Positions 47,319 to 59,400 of a DNA stretch of 64,000 nucleotides are shown here, piece after piece. Position numbers and translations under genes: made by a program. Position 1 is the stretch's first letter, and each line of letters starts with the position of its first letter. The stretch is from Mya arenaria (lineage: Eukaryota > Mollusca > Bivalvia > Myida > Myidae). The stretch covers positions 6,846,213 through 6,910,212 of the forward strand of contig NC_069124.1 of the NCBI RefSeq assembly GCF_026914265.1. Direction: 5' to 3'. The notes beneath the pieces are model-generated. The model was not told the origin of the DNA, did not search any database, and saw only the letters and a program-made list of their open reading frames with translations.

Positions 47319-50291
47319 ACTCTCATGAGAACAAGTTGCTAATCTTGCATAATAACATAAATGCATGACTAGCTTCTATATCTCACCGTTAACAACTTCT
47401 TCTATCTTATAATTCGTGAAATATTCTCTCTTTTTTAAATAAAAAAATAACGGAAATTCCTTCATCGCATTCAACATAATTGTTATAGCAACACAATTGT
47501 TATTATGGAGGTAGAAAGCATCTTTGCCATGCAGGTTTGCTTTGTATACAATTCAAAACTTACTTATGTCTTAAAAACTACCCGAAAGAAGCATCATATC
47601 TAGTGTGTGACATTGCATTTAATTTGTTAACAAAGCACGATCAAGAAATGAAAAGAGCGAAATAATACTTATATATAACTTCTTATGAAAAATGATTATA
47701 CCGGTAATGTAAAAGCATTGCTTTAAACGTCAACGAAATGGAATAAGCTTTAACTTGAATCCGTATGAATTTACTTCTTTTGATGTTGATCGATATAAGA
47801 ACAAACGTGGTATGGTTTAATATTGTATTTTATGTTTTTCCAAGAAACCAAGCTGAACGTTTTACCTTACAATATAGCTTTCTCTTATTTCGATACAATT
47901 CATTGAAAATACTTACTAATTTAACCTCAATTTGCATTAAAGTTATGTTTAAACTAATACATTACTGATCTCGCAAGAAATTTGGTTCTCTTTAGATGGA
48001 CAAAAAACTACAAAAAAAACTATTTAAGCACGTTAAGGATAAGAAGCCGTTCGTTGACCTAATCAAACTTTTTGTCGGAAAATTTATGCAATTTGTTCAG
48101 CTTGGTTCTTACATCGAGCGACATAGATCTTAACTAGATTACAAAACTGGGCTGAGAAAAAACCTTTTCAGGAAACATTCGATTTCATGTTCATTCATTT
48201 ACCATCGGCATACAGTTGACAGAAACTATATTTTATGAGGCTAATAAAATTTGGAATCGTAGCCTTTTCAGGGCACGAGGATGATTTAAGATTGATTTAT
48301 TATTACGTGTTCTGATCAATGTGCAAACTAACTCTGCTTAAGGGCTTGATATGTTTTTCTGTTCTTCGTTCGTTCTGAGGATTGACAATTTCCGGAAACA
48401 AACACACGAAAACATGGGTTTCTTATGCAATTCTTAAATAGGCATTAGCATTTGAAAGAAGTGGAACAGAACCTCGGAGAATTGATATGTTGTTGTGATA
48501 TCTTGCAGTTTACCTGCCGAGGAATTCCAACCTTAAATTAAGGTTTATAACTTGCGACAGTTTCGAAACATTGTCTCAACTCTTTTAATAAGTTTCAAAA
48601 GCTTCTAATCCCCGATAAAGAAGAGGAAGTCGACAGGCTTTTTGTTAACAAATCATATCCAGACATGGCGACTTTGTGGTTGATACATAGAATTAAAGAT
48701 GGCCCCAGTGGTAACCTACAAACTGAAGCTACATCGATCTGATTGCGCTTCTTACTTGACAGCAATGTTAAGTGAACCTCTGTCAACGCCTCCCAATACC
48801 TGCTTAAGTGGCATTAATGAAGGAATTTTGTTTTCTAAGAGGTATTGAATGTTCATAACGGACCAGGAAATAAATAACTACAATGTGCTTTATCGAATCA
48901 GTCTGGGCTGTTCGCTCCTTACCAAAGTGCATAACAAAATACTATATTTAAACAGCTAGCTAGTCGATAACATTTAAACAGTGTATACTTAATGTCCATA
49001 TTATAGTTTAATGCAGCTAAAAAGAGTAGCGATAGCATGAAATTTGACCGCACTGAGCCATATATCAATATGCAAAATGACACTGCTGTACAAAATTAAT
49101 TGTTCTAAAAGTAATGCCCTCAAATAAGAAAAAAGCTCTTTCCCATCTTTCAAAAAAGGTTCATAAAACTATTCTCATTCACCAACAAAGAGGAATTATA
49201 ATTCAGAACAATTATGTGACAGCTTTGTTTTGCAGGTTGATGGATTTCGACCACTCAGACTGCATCTAATCAGGTTTATTTTGCAGGTTGATGGATGTCG
49301 ACCACTCAGACTGCATCTAATGAGGTTTGTTTTGCAGGTTAATGGATGTCGACCACTCAGACTGCATCTAATGAGGTTTGTTTTTTCAGGTTTCTGGATG
49401 TCGACCACTCAGACTGCATTTATGGGGCTTAATTGTGTTTTACGGATGTAAATGATGTTACCTTCATATGGCCTCATGCAGTTGTAACACATATGGGATG
49501 TAACCCTGTGTGATATGGATGGTATGCAATCTAGGCCATAAACAATGGTTGACACGTCAGATGTAGTGTGAATGGAACATGTACTGGGGTGGGGCACCCA
49601 TGATAGCGCAACAGAATAATGAGGAACCTTTTAAATACTTCGCTACTCTGTCTTGAGTTAAAGAAACAAAACAACACATTTTAAGCGTAGAAGGCAACGT
49701 TAAGGCGTTCATGTACAAAATTACTATGAATGCTGTCATGTAGATATGTTTTGTCATGTGGTTTTGCGCCAAATGGATCAAGAAATACGAAGGCTGCATA
49801 TTCAACCAATACGTATCAATACATTATTTTATTTTCTTATTTGATCAGTTAGTTAAAATCAGAAATGGCCTGTCTTCTATTTTGAAAGCATAAATACACA
49901 TTATAGTGTTTTTCTTAGACTTGAATCTACTGCTAGTGTTGAAAATAACTTCCTAATAATGATTTAATCGGTGCACGCTTCATCTAATGGGATTTTATGG
50001 TGCTCTTCTTCGTCTATCGCTTCATATTTTTTTGGTTTTTAAAATTATGATTTCGTCGTCTTACATGGGTGATTCAAACTGATTGTGTAGACTAATCAGG
50101 AACATCCTGAATAATTTGACGTTACTAAACGTTGACCGATGATGCCATACTAGGGCATGTATAGACACACAGGAGATCATAAGTGGCTCATTATAAGCGT
50201 TATGTTTTACCTAAGTCATGTAAAACTTAACAATGGATGCGATTTTTTATAAGATATTTGTACATCTGTTGACAACTTTTTAATCTGACAG
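47319..50291. other. Stretch between the foldback element and the first formin exon seen
   Basis: The 5' exons of both the minus-strand receptor and the plus-strand formin should lie here or further out, but none is recognised. Two protein-like frames stand out. 47996-48133 (+) follows 'ttctctttag' and reads MDKKLQKKLFKHVKDKKPF onward, 45 codons. 48597-48740 (+) reads LLIPDKEEEVDRLFVNKSY and then MATLWLIHRIKDGPSG before a stop. Neither matches a family I know. A 51-bp minisatellite lies at 49225-49425. Confidence 0.4.
49225..49425. repeat. 51-bp minisatellite, about four units
   Basis: Units start at about 49231, 49282, 49333 and 49384 with 'tgcaggttgatgga' or variants and contain 'cgaccactcagactgcat'. 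Because 51 is a multiple of three, the array stays open on both strands (49230-49451 plus, 49196-49408 minus), which explains the repetitive frames without a gene. Confidence 0.85.
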
Positions 50292-50451
50292 GTTGCCAAG
50301 AAGCACCGGTACAAGTTCAGCGTGATCGTGCACGAGATACGGACAGCTGAGATCGTGCCGTACAAGACAGCCCTCATTGCCTTCATCAACTGTATTCTGG
50401 TCGCAACTGAGGACCTGGAGGAAAGGACTCGTCTTCGCAATCAGTTCATTG
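50292..50451 (+). CDS. INF2: Formin exon: end of the diaphanous inhibitory domain (DID)
   Basis: Acceptor 'ctgacag', donor GTGAG. Codes VAKKHRYKFSVIVHEIRTAE through LRNQFI plus one base, 160 nt. The armadillo-like DID binds the C-terminal DAD-like region for autoinhibition. The open frame running to 50594 is intron read-through. Confidence 0.88.
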
Positions 50452-53400
50452 GTGAGTTATTCTCCTCTGGTATTCGTAGAAAAATGGTTGAGATTTCGTA
50501 CACGACAGGATTGCCTTTATTAACAGAATACTGGTCGAAATGGTGGAATTTAAGAATGTATTGCTCCAAAGACTCTGCCTCTAAACCAGTGTAGTTTCGT
50601 AAGTTATGTGTTTAATTATTCCCCCGTTTTCTCAGACGAATCTGGTGCGCTAATTGTAAAAACGTGTAGGAGGAGTCTGATCGCCTTGAGCTTATGTAGT
50701 TTGTTTGTAATTAAATATTTAGTGGAGAGGACTGGCCTTTCGAAAAGTTCATTCGATAGGAAGCAGCAAATTTAAAGCGTTGTTAGGAGACGATCCTGTT
50801 TACTTCACCAACTGCATTCTAGTGCAATCTGTACACTATAGGGGAACGTATTCTTAACCGCTCAACAAGGAGACCGCGGCCCCAGTTTCTCCAAAACTCT
50901 AACTTAACGCTTCGCCAAATTACTAACTTAAACCATGTTTTACGTAATAAAAAAATAGTTTACCGTGGCATTAATAATGAACACATCCTTCAATAGTCAC
51001 AGAACAGATTGACGAGCTTGTTTAATTGCGAACAGTAGTATGCAGTATGTAGTACAAGACACAGCAATAATACCTTGTATTATGTTACTTACTTTAAAAC
51101 AAAAATACAAGGGAAACTAGACGGACGAGCCCAGCAGCCAAATTTTTCACGTTTGCTTCTTTAAAGAAACGGGGTGGGGCAGGCGCGCAGCTGCCTATTC
51201 GCGAGAACGCGGCTAAAACCATATGGTTCTGGCAAAAGAAATCAGCCAAAGTTGCAGTATGCGTACTTTACTACATGATCCTAAAACTGTCCAGTTTCCA
51301 GTACTGAATAAAGCACCTGAGAACGCCCAGAAGGCACCATGGTTTTCCAAATTTTAGGAGGGGACATGCCCCGGACCCCCCTCGAACAATTATGAATCCA
51401 CATGAATAGAGGGCTAGCTAACCCCTGGTTGTGGGGGATGTGGTGGGGGTAAACTTCAAATATATGAGGAATGAAAGACACACACGTTGTCATAAATCAG
51501 TAGACACAGATAGCATATATATATCAAGTTATCGTTATTAATAAATGATGGGGTGACCGCGTCAGAAGGGTCGTCTATTAAAGTATAACTGCGTTACTTA
51601 CACAGATTAATGTCACCAAATGACAATTCAAATGAAAAAGTCTTGTTCAAACTATATATATATATATAGTAACACTGTTAATAATTGTTATTTACTGTTA
51701 GATCGTAACGATTTCTTGTGATGTTCTTAAAATAAACTTATCTAATGTATAGGATGAAAAATTCCGCAACCTTTTAATCCTTATAAAACATCATTACTTG
51801 GTGTTATATTAGACTTGTAAATGCTAAACAAAGTATCGGGGGAATTGTAACATAAGATTACTTATTTTATGGTCTTCGAAAGATATTAATTCTCTAGTCA
51901 CCAATAAAAGTCAGCAGCAATGGAAATTACTTACAATGTAGTTTCATTTCGATCTAAATGTAGAAAAAAGAATACTGGAGGTATGGATATAACCTAACAT
52001 GGTGGGTGTCCAGTTGCTGGGATCAGCTGTTGACTTCTCATATATATATATATATAAAGGGATTCGCTCGTGTTTGAGACCCAAAATAGGTTTTTCCGGT
52101 AAAGCATATGAAAACAATATTTGTATCATTATTTTACTCTTTGATATCGCAATTGCAAAAAAAAATGCAATAAAGGTTTAAAAAATAATTTGGTTTAAGC
52201 GGGTTGCAAACTTATGTCAGCAAAGAAAAAATAAAAATTTCGATACCTTAACCACTAGGCCACAAGGATGTATTCAAAAGAGTTGAATAGTTTGACCATA
52301 CAACAATACATTGATAATATAACGTGATAATGTCAATCAACCAATCACGCTGAAACTGCTGAAAGCCGTTAGTAACGCAGTTGAAAATTGTGGTCTTCAA
52401 AGACGATATATACTTTTTCCAGGTGTCAGTATCTTAGTTTTAATACTCCTAATGATTTGCAACACTTTATTTCGTAATAAAAGGTGCAATTTACAAACCA
52501 TGATCGTGTCCCTTTAAATAGCATGCATTATAAGTGAGATAATCAATACTTTGACTTTGTTGGTATAAACTCATCCCCAAAGGACGTTGAGTCTCTTTAT
52601 GTTGTTCAGATTTAGTAACACATTATAGTCTTTGTCCTTACTTAATAGTTGTAACTGCGTCTACATGTATCGCTTCTAGCCTTGATATTAATGGAACTCA
52701 AACAATGAATGAAAGAAATCGGTGACAACTTCATACAATATGAATGGCAGTTTGTATGCTGTTACATGATACGAATGATTGACCTACGTTTTATACGTAT
52801 TCAATATAGTCATGTTTTTAAAACTCTTATATAGGTCTAAACCTCCTGGACATTATCGACGAGCTACGTAACGAAGATGACGAAGACCTTGTGATCCAGT
52901 GTAACGTATTTGATGACGAGAAACAGGAAGATGACGAAGCGTTGAATGCCCTTAACCCCGCAGGCGTTGACGTCAACGACCATAACGCCATCTTTAACGC
53001 ACTTTATGAGAAGGTAGGTTGAGTGGTAAAACTGTATCGTTGCAACACATGCAAAGGTTACATGTTTAATAAGCAACACCTCAACCATTGTTCAACCGGT
53101 TAGACAGTTTCCAAGGATAAAAATATACTGTAGTATGTGCTATGAAAGAGTCAGTACTTTATATATATATGTTTTCAAAGTATCAACGAAAAACCCAAGA
53201 TTAATAAAGCAAAACACATGCAAAGGATCAGTTAACATAAACTACTTTCAAACTGTCAATGCATTTCTGCAACGTTCAAACGGTAATGAAATGAAACATA
53301 TCACTAGGCTGTATTAACGATAGTATGAATAATAAATTTAAATATCATTTGTATAAAACGGGACAGAAATGTTTTGCTTTTTATGTGCGTTTTATTACAA

Positions 53401-56400
53401 TCAATAAGCGTTTCTTTACAAATAAACATTTATATTTCTTTCATCAATTTCATTAACCGTTCAATGGAAGTAATGGTATGCATAAATAAATTATTTGTGT
53501 TACATGGAATAATTTCGACTTAATTGCGAAAATGTTCTTATAAATTTAAGGCCGCTTGTTTTCGCTTAACTATACATCATTCAAACTAAATATGAGTTTT
53601 TACCAATGACACATGAAGATATTTCTAAGAAATGAGCAAGATAGATATCACAGCTGCCATGGTACCGAAATAGATTCTTATATTCCTGTTATGTTATCTG
53701 ACATGTACGACATGACCATGTGATGTTTGTATACCGTGTGACCACATGATATTCTGGTATCATTTAAAAGGCTTTATTGAGTTGTGAATATGAAAAGTAT
53801 TCAAATTTTATACCAAAAATATAAACTGATATGAATAGAGTTGAAATATTGTATATAAGCAAGCGTATTTCTTGTTCATTGTCAGTAGAATTTCAAACTG
53901 CAATTTTGACAGTACTGTATGTTCAGTCGCTTATGTTCAGCTTATGTCGCTAATGTTCAATCGCTTATGTTCAATCGCTTATGTCGCTTATGTTCAGTCG
54001 CATATGTCGCTTATGTTCCGTCGCTTATTTTCAGCTTTATGTCGCTTATGTTGAGTATAATCAAGCAGTACGCTTTCAAATGATAATATAATGATATAAG
54101 ATCACCAGGCAACGATAAATGATAAAATGAAATGTACATATTCTATTTGGGTACTGTTCTGTGGATGACTGTCAATCAATAGATATTTTCATAAATCAAT
54201 TCAGTTTAATTAGTTGACGATGATTCACTTTTACTAAGGCTTGGGTTTGATATATTTGAGGTATCTTTTAAACGTTAATAATATCACAGTCAGGTATATA
54301 CTAGGAACTTTTTCAATTAGATAAAACGCTTAATTTTACATTAATACATATTTAATGGCTTTGTACACAGAGATAAATCAAATAAATACACTACATATTG
54401 ATAAAAGAAATTTACATTATATTACTGAAATGTCATTAATTAAAAAGTAAGAAGCAATCTGAAATAATACTAATACATTACAAAGTCCTGAAATCAATTT
54501 AAAACTCATCTAAAACTTAATAAAATATTGCATTCATAACTTAAGAATATAATAAAACGCCAGTGCTTTTAAGACAAATGATGCGCGTATAGTATTTACA
54601 AGGTAAAAATAAAATCAGTCTTTTAATACACACTCGTTACTACAACAGTGACTTCAGTCTCTAAAATACTGCATACACGTCTCGAAAGTAATGTGTTTTC
54701 AATTCCTTTTTGAACGTTTCGACAGTTTCTGAGCTCCTGATGCTGAGAGGCAACTCATTCCACAGTTGTGGTCCCACAGTACAAAAACCTCTGTCACTAG
54801 ATTAAATGGCACAACATAACACTCACTAACAGGATTGGACGATCGTAAGGTCCGTATTTGGGTCTGTTTTGTAAAAATCTCTGCAAGGTTGTCAGAAGAA
54901 TTACCGACTAAGCAGTGGTACATAAAGGTTAACACTTTGAATGTAACTCTGGCTTTTATAGGAAGCCTATGCGTTCCACACAGAGCTTGCTGAGCTGTCA
55001 AATTTATTGCGATTAAGAACTAGTTTGACACACGCTGAATTTTGATAATCACATTCTGTGGGATTCCGTAGAGAATTACATTACAATTGTCAAGATAGAA
55101 AATTACTAGTGACAACATAAGAGTTTCTGCAGCTTCTTTAGTGAGACATTTTTCAAAAACTTTGATTCCGAAGTAATTTAACATGGCTGTTCGACTTTCT
55201 CGTTTCACATGCTCTTAGTGCAAAGCCATAGAGTGAAATACATGGTGGTATTACATGTAGTAACAGTGTCCCAGCATAAGTTTGGTAGGACCGTAGCCCA
55301 AAACAGCTGCCTTGTGGAATGAACACCACAAGTAGCTGAAGTGATGAAAAAACAGTTTTTATTTTACACTAGCACGACAAGGTCGTTAATAAGAGTCAAG
55401 CAAGTCCAGTGCTGTCCCATAAACACCACACTGCTCGTATTAACTCCTTTAGCAAAGTGTCAAGGTCCACAGTATCAATGGCGGCGCTAAGATCGATTAC
55501 AATGAGTGCCTTTACTTCCTATTTCTCTATAGCATCCAACAAGTCATTCAGAAGCCGCAACAAACCCGTTTGACACGAATGGTGGTGTCTATATATGCAC
55601 AAGCCGTAACAAAGCTGATTTCACACTAATGATTGTGTCTATATGCAGATTAATGTGTTTTTCACTTACATGATCACTTGTCTAATCATAACTGCATTTT
55701 GATTCTTGAATAATTCCAATTTTGATCATGAAATGGTCAGCAAAACTCTCTGCATTTACACTTTGTGCTCGTTATCTCAGATACAAGCTTATAGAGCAAT
55801 CACATTTAGCATTTAGAACTATCTCACTGAGAGATGATCTTTTCTCACTTTGAGTTATTGTTCGTAATTTTTTTAGCTATTTGAATACTGCATAAAGATA
55901 TGGCTGTTTATGTTTCTTCATCACACGTTCAGCAATGCGCGACGCTCTTTTCAGTTGCAGCACATTTTTGTAAAGCAGGTTTTGGAGGACGACAAATCGC
56001 TGTTTTTTCAGTAATGGATGCATGTGAATTTAAAATTTGTTCAACTGCTGTTTCAAACTGGTCAACGAAAAAGTCAACACTGTCACTCCCAACGCTGATT
56101 TACACTGTATTTAAGACAATGCACTCACTTCCATGTTTTGGGTTTTTTTTAACCCACAGGCTGACTGGTTAATTATGTTTTCTTTCTTATGTTTGGAACA
56201 GTTTGCACAGCACAGTTATCTGAAATATACGGACCTTGTTTACATGTAATCACTCCAACACCGTTCACTACTTTTGTTAGCATCAGATCCAGAATGTTAC
56301 CACCTGTGTAAGTACTGAACTGTACATGCTGGTGTAAACCCAAAGCATACAAGGAATTGTTCAATTCAATTATTGCATTTGTTGTCTTCATGGAAGTGTA

Positions 56401-59400
56401 GGTTAAAGTATCCCATGATTTTAATATTGTGATATCGTTCCTCAAAAAATATTGACAGAAATCTGTGACAAATTGGGAACAAAAGGACAAAGAGGTCTGT
56501 TTATCAAAACTACATGTAAAGTGATGTTCTTGAAAATCAATGAAAACACTTATCAGGTTGTCCGGTTAGCGCATTTGCTTCTCACCTAGGCGACCCGGGT
56601 TCGGTTCCCGGCCTGGTCGCACGTGAGTTTGGTTGTGGTCACCAAGCCGGACAAGTGGGTTTTATCCGGGTATTCCATTTTTCACCGCAACACAAGACCA
56701 CACTCTCGCGTAAAATCGTGCCAACTCGAGCGATTAATATAATGTTGTAATACTTGTATCACAATCGTTGTAAAAAAATAGTTTTTTGATAAGTCATCTT
56801 TTGTTCACAAAATAATTGACCAACATCTTAATTTACTGCAGAACGACAATTCAGTGTCAGACATGTGACCATTTCACTTTGTCGATTTCGGAAATAACAT
56901 TTCCTGGGATGTGAAATTGTTAAAATTTAAACTAAAATCTCACTGGTTTACGTCTACTTACGTTTACTTCTACTGTTGTTGTAACAAACTTTGGTCCTAA
57001 GGCGACCAGCTCTTGTTCCTCTGTCCTGCTTTAGAATCCCAAATTATTCCTGAAAACACAATAGAAGTTGGTCTATAGTTAGTTGATTGCCCAATGTGTT
57101 GTAGAGTGGAGTAATGATGCGAGCTTCACAATAAGAATTGTTCAAGAAGTATGTTAATGATATTCTAACACGTTAACGTCTTGACAACACAAGACCACAC
57201 TCTCGCGTAAAACCGTGCCAACGAGAGTGATACATATAATGTTGTAATAACTTGTTTCACAATCGTTGTAAAATAAATATGTTCAAACTAAAGAAGACTA
57301 AACTAACGTCTTAAAAAAATATTCAAACACACATGCCATCGCAAAATCAAAATTCCGTTTCACAACTCTTAAACTATTCCGAAAACATTAGGTCGTATTA
57401 ATGAATGAGAAGACAGGGCGAATAAAGACTAACCGTACGTCTTTCTTACGAAATCTTTTGGAAATTATCGAGGGGCTGAATATATAGTTCATAAGTTCAT
57501 TAAATGAAAAGAAAATGCTACAATGTAAACTACAGGGACAAGCCATGTCGTCAAAATTTAAGATGAACCCTCAAAAGTTAAGATTATTTTGTTCTTAATG
57601 CCAAAAACATGCTCCTCTAACTTTAAATGTGAAACGTGAAGGGCGGAACCAATCATCGGTACTGCCTTATACAGCCGTGAATGGTTTTGCAATGATCTAT
57701 TTATAAAAACCTTGGTGAAAAATGATAGTCTGTGTGGGATTTTTTATTCTCCTCAGATATCCCAAGCTATCACCCACGTGTCAAAACGGATGTGGGTTTG
57801 ATTTTGTAATTCAACTTGGTCATGTCAATATAACGTGATGTGAATTTTACTTTAAATGGTAAATAAAAGAAGGATACATCTTATAAGAATGAACAAGATG
57901 ATAGCATGTACTTTTGATTTTGCTCCCTTTTTTCGAAATTACGTACAATAAAAATTCCTACGAAATAAATGACATAGTTTTGAGCTGTTCTGTACAAAAA
58001 TACAGAAACAATCTTGATACAGATAGTTGTAATAAAGTTCGCGTCCGTAAATAAACCTAACTTTTATTGTTTATTAGCGCCAAGTTTCCACGCGAATGTG
58101 TTTTTCTGGAACTTCACACTTTGCACACTGTTCGGAACACTTTGAGTGTGTAGGCATAGAAATCCGCGATTTTATTTCACTTTTTTCCTTGCTGTGAAAA
58201 GATACGTGAATGATATTAATATATTTGTATCCAATACAGAAAACGTTTATCTATATATATAGTATGTGTTAGTACAGGAAAACAGGCAATGACATAAACT
58301 TAACAATTCTTTAAACAGTTTTGTTCATTGGACATGATTGCTTGCATTTTGTGATGTTTCTCAAGAAATTTTCAAATTAATGATAATACAAAAGTAGAAA
58401 AGTTGTGGTAGTCTTGGACGTTCTATTGTTAGATATCTTGCTGCTCTCTTGTTAATACGTGTTATGTATCGTTAATCCTACTTTCACATTCAAACGTGAG
58501 AAGTTCATTTTTTTTTCTGACGAACGAAAGCTTATTTAACTTGAACCTCCCCATATGGGGTATGCATCTCATCATTTTTGCGTTTGTAGATAACAAATGA
58601 TGTAAAAGGGCAGAAACTTTTATCGGTGTCATTTGGTATAGTTGTTTCTCATCCATGTCTAAATCTTTGACATGAGATAAGAACTTTGACGTTAATGCTC
58701 AACTTTCCAAGAATTATCGGGAAACGTCTGTCATTATTCTGCCAACATTCTCCCTAAATTCGCTACCTTATTGATGCCTTACACGTCGCAAACGCTGTTC
58801 GAGGGCACTTAAGGACAGATGACGCTCAATATTAGCTAGAAACCTCTCATTTCACATTGCTACTTGACATGCCGATGCCTTAAACGTCCTTGCAAACGTC
58901 TCTAGGTGTGTTTTTTTTCCCCGAAATCTTTTTGTTTTGGTGTACCAGGTTGTAGCTAATATGCGTGCACGTTATTTTACGTCAACAATATAAACTTATT
59001 TTGTCATATTAAAAAATGAAGCAAGACGTTTCTATGAAGCAATTATACCTATGCTCAAGAAATGTCTCGTATGAGTGTGTTCATGAATGATTTAATCAAA
59101 TAAATAATGTTTACCCACATCTATCAGACATCTGCACAGCCACACTTCGTTCATATTGCCTTTTACCTACATTTCCAGCACCCTCGGCACCCCAGCGTAT
59201 TATAACAGATAGGTTATGATACGCTGGGGTGCCGAGGATGCATTTCCAGTAGCTTTTCATGTACCTTTCTGATACGTCGTTGTTTTGGGGTACTTTGTGG
59301 ACGGTAAGATTTTGTAGTTTTGCTTGATATATATCAATTAAGATACATAAAACGTTCTTCTCATACATCTCTTCTTGACACGTTGCCATATAGCGAATCC

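Noticed and set aside
56558-56630. A genuine tRNA gene
   Set aside because: The A- and B-box motifs are present, but there is no pairing acceptor stem and the sequence continues into a SINE body that recurs at 57184.
59111-59389. 92-codon minus-strand frame
   Set aside because: It runs straight through the hairpin at 59182-59237 and shows no recognisable domain.
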